A stretch of DNA of 64,000 nt from Phanerodontia chrysosporium (taxonomy: Eukaryota; Basidiomycota; Agaricomycetes; Polyporales; Phanerochaetaceae). The DNA lies in the NCBI GenBank assembly GCA_001910725.1, contig MJGA01000041.1:62001-126000 (forward strand), read 5' to 3'. Of this stretch, positions 10,950 through 21,873 are shown one piece after another (within the stretch, counting starts at the first letter, position 1; every line of letters starts with the position of its first letter). Below the pieces are notes generated by a model, which did no database searches, was not told the origin of the DNA, and saw nothing but the letters and a program-made list of their open reading frames with translations. The position numbers were made by a program, and so were the translations under genes.

Positions 10950-12480
10950 TTACTGCTGCTTGCACTCTTCGGGGTTGACGTTGTCGGAGGCGCCACCGCG
11001 CTTCGGTGGTCCGCGTCGGCGCGCGGGAACATCATCGTCCGACTCGTCCTCCTGTGCCAAAGTCAGCTGAAGGCGTGGGCACAAAGCGAAGTAGCTTACG
11101 TACATCCTCGAAACGATCCTCATCGTCATCGTCTTCGTCATCCATATCCTCGAAGTCATCGTCATCGTCGAAAGCCTCGTACTCGAGGGCCTTGCCGGTG
11201 AAGTAATCAACAGCACGAGGGATGATCTAGACGGAAAGTCAGCGCATATACAAACGTCGTAAGTATCATAGCACATACCTTCTCCTTCAAGTCCTCGCCG
11301 ATCTGGTAGTCAATCTCGAGCTGCTCCTCGATCGCCTCGAGCTCATCCTCGTCGATCTCGCCGCTCTCGATCGCCTCCTCAGATGGGGGCACTGGCGGGG
11401 AGAAGAAGTTGAAGAAGGACTCGGCCGGCTTCGCCTTGCGCACAAGACGAGTGCGGTTGGTGTCTATGGCGCACATAAGCGCATGGTCGGACATAAGCAT
11501 TTGCGAACTCACTCTTGTTCCGCTGCTTCTTGATCTCGAAGGTCTTCGTGAGATCCTTGTCCTCCTTCCAGTCGATGGTCGTGCCAATGGCGCGGTCATA
11601 CACGAAGTCGCCCTCGTAGCCGACCTCCTCCTGGTAGAGGTAGGTCTTCTCGAGAACCTCGTTCTTGAAGTAGTCGTTCGGCTTGAAGTGGAAAAGAATC
11701 TTGAAGCCGGGCTGCTTCTCCTTGGGTGGCAGGTAGGCGATTGTGATGTCGACGAGCGACTTCAGCGCGTCCGCGTCGCGATCGGTGATCATCTCTGCTA
11801 GGCCGGGGTGGTTGCGAAGAGCGGTAAGCCAGAACTCGGGGATGGCAGCGGTCGCATTCTCGCCAGTGGCCTCGGGGAGGGGCGTGTACTCTGGGTCCTC
11901 CTTCTTCTCCCTCTCCTCGCCAGCCTTGATCTCTTCAGGAGTCGGCTTGGCATCGCCGGTGATAATCGCGCGACGGCGCTCAAACAGCGGCTTCTGGAGC
12001 TCAGAGTACTATAGATCGCACGTGGAAATCAGTCATCGCATGCAACGCAACGAGAAAACAGGAACAGGGAGATAGCGGCGCGCAAGGATGCGCGGTGGGC
12101 GGGGGACGGAGGTCAAAACTTACCTTCTTCTCAAGCTCAAGACACTCGCGCTTGTATTGGTTCTGAAGCTCGGTTTGCTTCACCTGAATGCCCTTGAGGG
12201 CCTCGACGCTGCGCTTGACCTCAACAGGGAGGCTCTCAACGTAACCCGAGCTGCGGCCGACGAGGTTGGCGAGCTTGCCCTGGACAAGGCTGTACATCGC
12301 ATTCTGCATCGCGCCAGAGCCCTCCTCAGCCTCCTCATCCTCGGCAGGCTCGTTGTCCTCGGTAATGTCGGGAACGGTGGGGCGCGAGAGACCCTGTGCG
12401 ATGGGTGCGTGCGTCAAGGGTGTGTTTTGAGGGGTAGGGGCGGTGGGGTCGTGGACGTTGATGGGAATAGAGGACGACAT
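10950..12480 (-). CDS. NAP1: nucleosome assembly protein NAP1
   Basis: Five exons (12480-12124, 12008-11513, 11463-11279, 11226-11104, 11051-10950) join in frame to 420 aa, the usual length of the family. Order: an acidic N-terminus; a long dimerisation helix ([15 protein letters not shown], then [16 protein letters not shown]); the NAP core with [22 protein letters not shown] and a KQRNKNTNRTR site rebuilt by splicing; FFNFFSPP; the [23 protein letters not shown] segment; a C-terminal Asp/Glu tract; and the ending CKQQ, a CaaX-type box. NAP1 is a histone H2A-H2B chaperone that shuttles between cytosol and nucleus and helps chromatin assembly; it also binds mitotic regulators in yeast. Here it lies between two blocks that are contiguous in their source locus, so its neighbourhood has been rearranged. 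Confidence 0.96.
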
Positions 12481-12714
12481 GGTCGACGATATACTCGCAG
12501 CGGACAGAGAGGTGCTGGGTTGTGTCGTCGTCGTCGAGTACGAGGTGCAAGATGAAAAAAAGCGTCAATCCCTGGGGAACAGATCTATCGCGCGGGGTTT
12601 CAAAACAAGACAACTTAACGCCGGAAGATAGCTTATCTTCGATTCTTACTAGATAACACTTGAACCTATCCAACGTTTAAACTCAGCTATTTGGTCCATA
12701 CAACATGGACCTTA
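12481..12714. other. NAP1 promoter region
   Basis: Upstream region of NAP1, ending at the point (about 12715) where similarity to 49.85 kb resumes. No clear TATA box was seen. Confidence 0.4.
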
Positions 12715-13602
12715 CTATGATCAAAGCACCGTCGTGAAATTAGCCTCCGGGTCCGGGAGCTAATTCGACTCAATGCATGGGCATGGGGCTTGACGCAGGA
12801 CGTAAAAAATCCATAAGGATGTACAGTCGACGAGGTCATTTGTTTCATTTCCAGGCGAATACGACGTCACTCAGGCCCTCTCGAATACGTACAGGTACGC
12901 GAACCGCTTGAGGTCCCGGACGCTCTCGACATCGGCCTTTACGACCTTCTCGTCGTTGAACAACACCCACATGTCTCCGCTCCCACTCGGGTCCGCCATC
13001 CGGATGTGTGCAACATAGTGGCCGGAATGCACGGACGGACCTTTGTGCGAGATGAACGCCTTCAGCCGGTACCGTGCCGGCAGCGTTGTCGAGCCACCGA
13101 CTGCAGGCGCTGCAGGCGCTGCAGGCTGCTCAGAAGACGACGCTGGCTCTTCGCCGGTCTCGTCCGGGTGCGAGAAGAGCCAGTCAACTGCTCGTTCAGC
13201 GTCGCCATTCTGCGCAGATTGTCTCAGTGGTAGCGCGGAGGACTAGCGACGAATGAACAAACTTACGGTCTCTCGGAGCGCTTTCTTAGCCTGAGCGGGA
13301 GTAAAGCCCATGGCAGCAAGAATCTCAATCTGTTCTTGTGAAGGTTCATTGCTAGCCTTTGATGCCGTCAATTGTATCGGTGCATCGATGTCTAGATGAT
13401 GTGAGTATATACCCAAGTAATCGCGCGTTAAACATACCTGGGTCGTCCATGTGCTGGAAGAGCCATTCCATTGCCGCCTCCGCGTTGCTGTTACCTGTCG
13501 CAAGCAACGCCTTCTGACAGCAAACGCTGGGGAAGCCCATAGCTTCTAACTGCGCCATCGCTTCAGCATTGAACTCTGGCACAGCTGGGCCAGCTAGGGC
13601 TG
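12715..13602 (-). repeat. segmental duplication block 2 (inverted copy of 48980-49850)
   Basis: Near-identical inverted copy of the 3' end of the ubiquitin protease gene and the intergenic strip up to K1. It ends abruptly near 13602 within the acceptor of exon 9 of that gene, where HNH-gene sequence follows. Confidence 0.85.
12871..13602 (-). pseudogene. 3' fragment of USP5/Ubp14-type ubiquitin protease
   Basis: Contains the last three exons of the gene at 46757-49699 in reverse orientation: both UBA domains (PEFNAEAMAQLEAMGF and EQIEILAAMGFTPAQAK) and the catalytic His box SVHSGHYVAHIR, with introns still present. It lacks the catalytic Cys exon, the zinc fingers and any promoter. Differences from the parent include an Arg-to-Cys change in FPSVCCQK and a 9-nt tandem duplication (an extra Ala-Pro-Ala unit) before the His box. 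It cannot encode an active protease. Confidence 0.88.
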
Positions 13603-13654
13603 AACTCGAAAAGGGTGTCTAGGTCCGGGAGCGCAATAGCGTCCAAAACAGAAA

Positions 13655-13990
13655 CGCGCGTGCCCTCCGTGTCGTTGACGGTTGACGACGCCGAGTTTGA
13701 CGACACAGGCGGTCCGACGTTGGATCCAGATGGGCTGTCAAGGTGAGCACTTGCAGCGACCAGTGCAAGGCATATAGTACTCACAGGCAGTCCACTAGTG
13801 ACCCATATCTTTCTGCTGATCATATCGGTGCAGGACCTTCGCGTATAGAATAGGCCGCTGTAGGCGCGGTGACACCCGTGCATGCTGCCTTCTGTGCACA
13901 GCACGCCATCTCTGGAGAGACACAAGAGGGTTTCCCGATGCAGGTCTCAGACGTGGATAGCGGGCAATTGCGAGGGCCAACGACATTGTG
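13655..13990 (+). pseudogene. 3' fragment of HNH-domain gene
   Basis: Matches the last coding part and 3' flank of HNH2 (41011-42510) in inverted orientation. A DDAEFDDTGGPTLDPDGLSR-stop segment corresponds to the HNH2 ending in LDPDELSR-stop, and similarity continues past the stop (both have CATATCT followed by YGGTGCAG and CTTCGSGTATAGA). All upstream exons, including the nuclease core, are missing. Confidence 0.75.
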
Positions 13991-14101
13991 TATTATTGGC
14001 TAAGGAAGCCTTTGAAAAACACATACACCGAGCGGGACGTACCGTCTAGCCCCGGCGAACCACAGCGATCACAAGCAACTCACCACACCGCAGACAGACA
14101 A

Positions 14102-15140
14102 TCACTCCCGCTTCCCTGGCGGCATGTTCGTCCTGTGGAAGAGCGGCTTGCCGTCCATGTGGCGCTCCTTCCTGAGCGACTCGACCGCGAACTCGGCCAC
14201 CGCCGCGCACATCGCGAGGTCCGCCCGCGACGGCTGGTGCGGCCTCCGGCGCAGGGTGACGTTCGCACATACGCGGAACACGCGCCGCTCGGCGCCCGCG
14301 AGCAGCGCGGTTGGCACAGGCACGACGAACGGCTGCACGACGCGCGCGGGCGTGCCCTGCACGCGGAACCGCTCCTTGCACAGCACGACGCCCTCCGTGC
14401 CAGCCGGCGCGCCCGTGCTCAGCGCCGCCCACGGCTCGCGGTGTCCCGCGAAGCTCGTGTGCCACGTCGCGCGCGCGATCTCCGCGGTGGTCGTGCGCGC
14501 CAGCGGCGCGTCGTGGCGCGGCACCCAGACGATAATTCCCACGTCCTCCACCGCTGGCATGTGCCGCGGCGCGCTGTCCGGGCGCAGATCTGTGATGTTG
14601 AGGTAGCAGAGGAGCGAGTACGTGCCGCTACATCTCGATCAGCACGTGTTCGTGGATACAGCGAAAAGAAAGATCTCACCCTGGCTGTACGTCCCAGACC
14701 TCTGTGTGCTCGTGTTCTGGCTTGACGTCGACCTTGAACCATTCCTTGCCCCATAGCTCGTCGTTGTTGTCGCTGACCTTCGTTGTGGACCTGATCATGT
14801 TCAGCACCGGGACTGACGCAGCACCCTCGTCTTCGCCCTCGGTGTCCACGACCTCGCGGATCTTGACGTCGACCTCGCCCGCAAAGTCCGCCGAGTAGTC
14901 ATCCGGGAGAGCCCCCTGTCCGCTCGCGCGCTGTCCGACAGTCTGGCGGGGGTTTTCAACCGAGTGCTTCGCACGCGCAAGCCGCTCGCGAATCTCCCGA
15001 AACCGCGCCGCGACGTCGCTCTCATGGACCGACGCGTCGGGCGTGCCGCGGGTACTGGCGCTCTGAGCAAAGTCTGGCGCGGGGGTGTTGGAACGTCTGG
15101 TACCGAGGTCGAGCGCAGGCTGCGGCACGGCGCAGACCGT
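14102..15140 (-). repeat. segmental duplication block 3 (inverted copy of 39476-40536)
   Basis: Strong similarity between X2 and X3, including the intron. It ends inside the N-terminal part of X2 because X3 lacks the corresponding start. Confidence 0.8.
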
Positions 15141-15356
15141 CCGCACGCTGTCGGCGCTGTCGTCGCGCCGGCGGACTGTCCCCGTCGTAACCCGCGTGCT
15201 GCTCCGGATGTGGCGACTTGCGGCGCTGCCGTTCGTGAAAGCGCTCGTGCTCGAGCCCGCTGTGGCGCGATGGGAATGTGCCCCGGTCGTGGGCACGGGC
15301 GTGAAGACCTTGAACCTGCCCGCACCGTTGAGCGCAAGTTCGCAGGATGACTGCAT
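14102..15356 (-). CDS. X2: lineage-specific family X protein
   Basis: Two exons, 15356-14680 and 14627-14102, about 400 aa, with the family's phase-2 intron after WDVQPG. The start MQSSCELALNGAGRF is shared with X1. The middle has HESDVAARFREIRERLARAK, an acidic DTEGEDEG patch and WFKVDVKPEHEHTEVW. The C-terminal domain ends in ESLRKERHMDGKPLFHRTN. It is highly similar at nucleotide level to the decayed X3 (39476-40536) and belongs to the inverted duplication. Unlike X3 it is complete and open from ATG to stop, so this is the surviving copy. Function unknown; no signal peptide or membrane segment. Confidence 0.78.
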
Positions 15357-16409
15357 GCTGGCTTTGAATTCTTTTCGAGACGGGAATGGGTAGGTGAATG
15401 CTCAGCCCGTTCCAGCAGTGGCGCATATATGCCTCTGGTGGGCGTCCGATCGGTCAAAAGGCACCCTCCATCGACAACCCAATTGTGGCCCTAGAAATGC
15501 AACCGCAATTGGCGTGCCTCTCAGATACGTGCCTACTGATTCTCAGATCTTTGAGCTGTGGAACGGTACGAAGCGGACACGTGCAGTGCTTACTCGTGTT
15601 CTTTGTCCTTTGGTCTGCCTGGCCACGCCACTCGGCCTCACGTTTACCCCACACTTCCTAGAATGAAGTTGCGAATGATCGCTATGGTGATGAATCCGGT
15701 ACGGCAACAGTGGGCAACTCGCCGAGTCTGGCCAGCTTCAAGGTAAAGTCTTTGCCTGTGGCACCAAATCGACGGTCATAGACATTCCCGTCATGGTGTG
15801 GACATTGTCTCCGCAATAATCGACATGTAGATCACGTAGCGCTCCCGTGATACGCTCTGGGCAGTTGTCAACGCGTGTTCTCTCGCACCAGAGCTCTGCA
15901 ACGCACCTCCGCAACCTCTGTCCGCCTGCGTCAAAGTGTACACACCCGGCTCACCCTAGAGGCACGCGCAGAGACATTGCTCAACTATCTGAGAGCAAAT
16001 GCGTGAAAACAGTGGGTAAATGCGCCCCGTACAGCAGAGTGGTGGTCAGTGTTGCAAACAAGCTGCATTGCGCGTCTAGTTGGCGGCAGCTGGCTGATGC
16101 GCCTGCTCCTCTTTTGGAAATGCAGCGGTTAGTCAGTGCGGCCCGAATTGGTTGCGCGATATGTGGGCCTCCGTTGCGCTGCAACGCTTCAATAATCCAG
16201 CGTATACAGCCAGCTATACCTGACGCGAGAGACAATATGCACATATTACAGCGTTCGGACTAACAGTGCTCGATCAGCCTGGACAATCTCGAGACAACGA
16301 CGAGGCTAACAGAGTGAACTCAAATCTCGAAAACTCGGGGTATGAGGTACGGGGCGAAGGCTGTATCATCACTAGGTAGATACAGCACGGTTCACCTGAA
16401 CTGCTTTCC
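15357..16409. other. gene-poor stretch
   Basis: About 1 kb without a supportable gene. Open frames here are short, start on non-ATG codons and show no recognisable domain or splice structure. Confidence 0.5.
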
Positions 16410-16805
16410 TCAGTTCAAATCCTCGATACCGATCACAGAACGTGTCGTCTTGAATTTGGCTGGAAATATAGCCGCAGCCACCGCAGGCGGAATGGCCGGG
16501 CACAGGCCGCAGCAGCGCTTCCAGCCGCGGGCACAATTGAGGCCCGGCTTCAAGCTGACCGTGCGCGAGCTGAGCGTTCCGCTGGCATCGGTCCTGATGA
16601 ATGGAGGTCAAGAAGTTGCAAACCGTGGCCGAGAGCCGTACACCTACCTGGAAACTTGCTGCGTGCTATCAGGAGCGCCTCCCAGGAGGTAGTCGGGGGC
16701 AATAACATCGCGCATCGTAAGCGTATGGTCACGCGCACCGTACGGAAGGGCTAGCGTGGTCGAAGCGAGAGCAAAGGAAGCAATGACGATGGTAGCTGGG
16801 CGCAT
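16410..16805 (-). CDS. SSP-B: small cysteine-rich secreted protein (CCG motif)
   Basis: Two exons, 16805-16648 and 16593-16410, joined by a 54-nt phase-2 intron, 113 aa. Residues 1-19 (MRPATIVIASFALASTTLA) are a signal peptide followed by LPYG. The second exon carries LNCARGWKRCCGLCPAIPP, almost identical to ICARGWKRCCGVCPLISP in SSP-C (38699-39100). The cysteine pattern is C-x6-CC-x2-C. Intron position and phase are the same in both genes. I know no named family with this motif. A secreted or wall-associated peptide is likely; role unknown. Because of the intron the gene is not visible as a single open frame. Confidence 0.78.
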
Positions 16806-16832
16806 AGTGTATTCCAGGGGTTGAGTCGAATG

Positions 16833-16990
16833 CTGTGAAGTGGTTTTGGCTGCTTATAGCTGTGAATATAGATGCAGCGTGGGTGGCAGGAGCACGTACC
16901 AGCCAGTGCCGAATAACGTATGCTCGCAGAGCTGGGGTTCCCTGTTAGCTGCCCTTGCGGCCTATATAATGCTCAACTCTTGTGCGAACA
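16833..16990 (-). promoter_or_regulatory. promoter and spliced 5' leader of SSP-B
   Basis: Minus strand: TATATAGG near 16970, CCCAGCTCTGCGAGC about 30 nt later, then GGCACTGGCTG|GTACGTG with a donor at 16899. Acceptors fit at 16860 (ATTCACAG) or 16833 (CTTCACAG), in the 5' UTR. The element order is the same as at SSP-A and SSP-C. Confidence 0.6.
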
Positions 16991-18806
16991 TGATATCTCG
17001 ACTTGTTGCTTGGCTATCGGTAGAGCTTCATCCCAATGCACTCCTTCCGGTTTTGACAAGGCAGTCACACCAATTGGCAGGGCCCCTAGCCATGGAAGTG
17101 AACGATGATCCCTGATTTCATTTGAAGCGTTCGCATACGAAGCAGATGGATGATATATACGTACTGTGAAACAGTAATTAAGGGCAGGCTGACACGTCGT
17201 CTACCTGCATTCCATCGAAGTCCGAAACCTGCCACCAGCGCCGACTGGCAACGAACACAGCGACTGTGCGATGGAGTTCCAGAAAGCGTGTGATAAGACA
17301 CCAATAATCTGTATATATGCGTAAGTTTCGGTCAGACATGGAGGTAAATCATACCGGCCGCGGGATGTCGATACATCTGTGCATCAAGTGACGACATCTC
17401 TGCAATCGACCAGCGAGGCTACACCCAGACCCCCGACAGATAGTTGCGCCATGGTGTTCGCAAACAGCCTTGCCACCTCGACCTGAACCTCTGCGTAGAC
17501 AAATTCAGATACATATGAAGTCCCGGAGGAAGGCCTGAGCGCACCTGCGAGCCTCTTTCAAGTCAGTGCAATACTGACGCAACTGTCAGTCATGAGGTGC
17601 AGGACAATTCCAGTAGGTCACGCAGCAGGGATCCCGCGCTGGCGCGTCGTCTGACTGCAGCTACAGCTGATGCAGCGAGGCCGAAAGGGCCCCGCCCTCC
17701 TGTTTACTCAATCAGACCGACGGAGCCAGCAATACACTGAGCCCGAAGCTCACCAATATACTTCAAAGATCACAGAGCAAGTTCGCAAACCTTGTGAGAG
17801 TTCCCTCAGTCAAGGTGCATTGTGCCTGCAGCCACGACGCGGCCCGAGCCCTATCCATAGCGCGCCTAATCAAAATACGGTTGGCTGCAGGTTATCGCTT
17901 CTTCAGGCACACACGCCTACTTCCTGGGCACGCATTTGCCATCAGGACAACGGAAGTTTGCCAACTCTATCGCGGACCGTACCTGTCAGCGATCAGCACG
18001 CGGCCGGTTTGAGGGAGCTTGGTGATATGACACGGTCTGGCCAAAGCAAAGCATCTCTACCAGGCCAGCGCCTGAGGAATCACTTGCTCGAAGCGTCGTT
18101 GTGCTGGTTTGGGAGCCTAGGGATTCATCTCCGATATAGGAGGCATACGCAGCAAAGCGGGCCTCCTGCACAAGGCCACGCCTTGTGCGCACGGTTGCTT
18201 TCTCGCAATCGGGCGTAGACTCTCAAAAAAAGCGGTATAGAGCAGTTGTACGCTTTCAGTTTGCTAGGGAGAAATTTAGGAGTGTGCATTGACTGGAGAC
18301 GGCAGAGGCAAGTGTGAGTAGTCGCGTCCGCCCGAGCGGCCGCGCGTATATCGAGCGGCTATCACATTCCCACAGTTGGTCTGGTAATTTCGTCTTCGCC
18401 GTGCCACTCCTCCTTCTGCCTCCTCCTTGTGCTCTTACGAACGAGGAGAAAGACAAAGCGACCTTTGGAAACACCGCTTTTGACTTGGTAAATGGCTTTC
18501 ATACAATGTCCGCAGCAGTTACCACATTTGGAACAGATAGCTCAACAATTCGCAGGTTTTCTGCCACGATTATTGCCAAAGTCGGGGAGTTTGTGAGGCA
18601 AAAGTCTATCAACGGGCTTGGGAGTCTGAACCCTGACCGGATCAGCCACGCGCCCGGCGGCCATTGTCCTCGAGGCACAGGATGTGGACAATCCCTGAGG
18701 ATGATATTGTCAACGGCCTCTTTAAGTACGACCCCGCACGAAGGTCTCTCTAACCTTTTCCCCTCCACCCCAGGCTCTTGACGAGCTCTCACGACATCTC
18801 ACGACG
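16991..18806. other. long gene-poor stretch
   Basis: About 1.8 kb with no recognisable gene, RNA or intact mobile element. A 182-codon open frame at 17670-18218 has no domain, composition or homologue in the window to support it. The last 100 nt contain the AA9 gene's promoter. Confidence 0.5.
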
Positions 18807-19979
18807 ATGCAGGCCCTCGCCACTCTCTTCTCTTTGTCTCTGTTTGTCTCCCTCGCGCACGCCCATGGCTACGTGAAGGCGATCGCCATCGACGGCACAT
18901 GGTATGCGGGCAACCAGCCGAACAACTACCAAGGTGCGTGCGCTGCGCGATGGGAGCGCAGGCCGTGCGTGCTGAGCCCTCCGCAGGTCCGAGCCCCATC
19001 CGGCTCATCGCAGACATCAGTCCCGTCAAGGGCGCGACGAACCCTGACATCGTCTGCGGCCTCAGCGCACAGAAGGCCGAGATGGTCGTCCCCGCGAACC
19101 CGGGCAGCGTCTTCTCTGTGCAATGGTCTGGCGGGGACGGCATCAGCAAGGTGCGTGCTCCACAAGCGGCAGGCAATTGCTCCTGCTCACGCAGCATGTG
19201 CAGTGGCCACACAACATCGGGCCGCTCATGACCTACATGGCGCCCTGTGGAGACACGCCGTGCAACGAGTTCGACGCCGCCGGCGCGGCGTGGTTCAAGA
19301 TCGACCAGCTCGGGCTCAAGACCGACGGCAGCGGCAACTGGTCGCAGAACGACATCTACGAGTACGGCGACGCGTACGACGTCACGCTCCCCCAGGCCCT
19401 CGCGCCCGGCGGGTACCTCGTCCGCCACGAGATCATCGCCCTCCACCTCGCGACCGAGATGGGCGGCGCCGAGTTCTACCCGATGTGCACGCAGATCATG
19501 GTCCAGGGCAGCGGCAGCGGTGTCCCGAACCCGACAGTGTCCTTCCCGGGCGCATACTCGGACAGCGACCCGGGCATCTTCGACCCCCACGTGCGTCCCA
19601 TCCGTCGCCGCCGTATACATCCCGCTGACAGCCTGTGCAGGTCTTCGACGCCGGCGCGACGTACACCTTCCCCGGCGGGCCCGTCGCAAACCTCGCGGGG
19701 ACGGACGCACACATGGACGCGCCCTTCACCGGCTCGACCGTCTTCCCCTCCGGCACGTCCGTCGCGCCGCTCCCCGCCGCGAGCGCGCCGGGCTCGCAGG
19801 CCGCGCCGTCAGGGCCCGCGCCAAACGCCTCCACGTCCGCGTCGCCCAGTGCCGCGCCCGCCCCAGGCGCGACCGGCGCCGCGCGCGTGGGCACCTGCCG
19901 CCTGCGCGCGCGCGACACGGGCGCAGGCACCCACCAGCGCCGGCACTTCCGCCGCTTCACGCGCGCGTTCTCGCACTGA
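18807..19979 (+). CDS. AA9 lytic polysaccharide monooxygenase
   Basis: Four exons (18807-18933, 18987-19150, 19195-19590, 19641-19979), 341 aa. Residues 1-19 are a signal peptide (VSLAHA) and cleavage exposes HGYVKAIAIDG. The N-terminal His is the first copper ligand of the AA9 histidine brace. The second His is in WPHNIGPLMTYM, and the axial Tyr in the AEFYPMCTQI strand. AA9 enzymes oxidatively cut cellulose and related glycans outside the cell, using H2O2 or O2 plus a reductant, and boost cellulases. After the catalytic domain comes an Ala/Pro/Ser-rich linker of about 60 residues and an Arg-rich end (HQRRHFRRFTRAFSH) in place of the CBM1 cellulose-binding domain found in many relatives. A second acceptor at 19203 would shorten exon 3 by three codons. 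Confidence 0.93.
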
Positions 19980-21795
19980 GAGGGGGCTCACGGGCGGGTC
20001 CCGCTCCCCTGTGCGCCGTGTTGCGGGGCCGATGGCGGCCCTCTGGGGATGTCGTGATCGGCGCGGGGTGTATCTGAGGTAGGTGGCGCGCGGAGATGCT
20101 TCCGCCCCCTGGCGTCCACTGTAGCACTAGCGCGATGGCTCGTTTTGGGTTTTGCTTGTGTATGTATTCGTAGATTATTGCAATGGACGTGCTGACATGA
20201 CAGGCTTGGTGCTCGTTCTTTGCATCGTGAGGTGGGCTGCAACGGCGCGATTTACACGGGGAGTGGTTTGACTCCGTGCTCTGGCTCAAGCATTGAAAAC
20301 ACCCGGTCCTTCATTAAAGGATACACCCTTTACTCTGGACGTTAGCCTCTGCCCGTGATATCAACAATGGCTCCTCCCAGCGGGCCGCATCAGCGCCGGT
20401 ATGTCGCATCCTTGAGGCCCAACACAGTGCAGTGCTCACCCTCACAGCTGTACAATGGCCGGCAAGTGAGAACCGAGTTAATGAGATCCCTTCAGAGGTA
20501 ATCTACGGTACAAATGTGATCCCAGCTGGGTTACTCTTGGGCCTCCACCACACAACCTGCCTCTGGCTGGCAAACGCAGACGCTGCACCCTAGCAGCCGA
20601 GGGCATGGGGCCCTCTCTAGCTCAGGCAGCCTGCGCTCTAGACCGCCTGTGCTGCCAAAGGTCCGCCCGCCGCTCCACCGCGCGCGGAACGTCCGTTTTC
20701 GGGAGGGCGGGGGCGCACGCGCGCGGGAACTGTACCAGGTCCGGCCCTTATGTCCGTCTTGGCCTGTGGAAAAGAATGCGACAGCTTCCGGCCGCTAATT
20801 AAGGGCAGCTCGCCGCCGTTGTAGTGGTGGCGGGCCGCCCATACTCAGATGCTGCACGGGTCTCGAATGGCGGTACCGGTCAGACGATCCTACCGTCCCT
20901 GATCAGCGTTCTCCGAGTGGTAGTTCAGGAGCGTGAAGTTGTGGACAACACATCGGTGAGGGAAGGGTGCATGACTGTGGCATGGATATGTGCTGACACC
21001 TAGCTAGCTTTCCGATGGGTGCGTCGAGGAGCAGGCCACGGTTTACACAACGGCTGGAACCTGTCGGAAACTAAATAACCGTAGTATGCGGTACCATGAC
21101 CAGCTCCACCAGCAGTACAAGGTCCCTGGCTTGTTCAGGAGTCGGGCAGCGACCGCGACACAGCGCCGGAAGCAGGTTTTCCGCAATGTGCGAAGGGTCG
21201 CGATGACGCTCTCAGGTTCGGCGAAAGGTTTAGTAGGTCGAGACGTGGAGTCGCCAGAAGATCCCCATTCCCAAGTCTCCGTACCGTTCGTACGTCTGCG
21301 GCTGCAGTTCGTCTCACGAGGTGGGTCGCGGATGCAACTGCACCGCCATCACCGACGCTTGCCATATCCGGATAGTGTCGGGATGTGTCGGGCGCCGTTC
21401 GGCCACTCGCGGACTTTCAAACCAGCCACCATGTGGAAGAGCTCCAGGCCCTGCGCAGGCTCTTCATACAAGTGGCGACGCTAGGTTCACATGAGAACGG
21501 CGTATTTGGTGCCAGTTTGCCTCCGTTGCGATTCGAACTGGACGGACTCGGCGAGCTGGGCTCCCAGTATCCACTCGCCAGACGTAGGGACTGCCTTTGC
21601 CGGGTTTCCCTCTCGCTTGAGGTAAGCACAGCTCGCCCAGGATTCAGCGCGAGGGCTGCTGACTGAGGCTGGTAGATCTCTGCTGTGCGATCGAGGGGAG
21701 CATCGAAGAGGCGGAAGGGCTGACACGACGAGCAGCCATGATCGACGAACAGGGGCGGGTATCCGCGAAGCCGGCGGATCCCAGTCGACATACGG
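19980..21795. other. gene-poor stretch
   Basis: About 1.8 kb between the AA9 gene and the transcription factor. No supportable gene; the right end is the promoter of the transcription factor. Confidence 0.5.
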
Positions 21796-21809
21796 ATGCG
21801 GCAAACCGT

Positions 21810-21816
21810 CTATAAG
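21810..21816 (+). promoter_or_regulatory. TATA box of the Zn2Cys6 gene
   Basis: CTATAAG about 60 nt upstream of the ATG at 21874. It lies downstream of the earlier in-frame ATG at 21796, which argues for 21874 as the real start. Confidence 0.5.
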
Positions 21817-21873
21817 AACATGTGCATCCGCCCCGCCGTCAGCCCACCGCACACTCTATTCCCAACCACACCC

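Noticed and set aside
13988..14725. 245-codon plus-strand frame overlapping X2
   Set aside because: Antisense to X2, Arg/His/Ala-rich shadow.
17670..18218. 182-codon frame in the gene-poor stretch
   Set aside because: No domain, odd composition, no splice or promoter support; could not be distinguished from chance.
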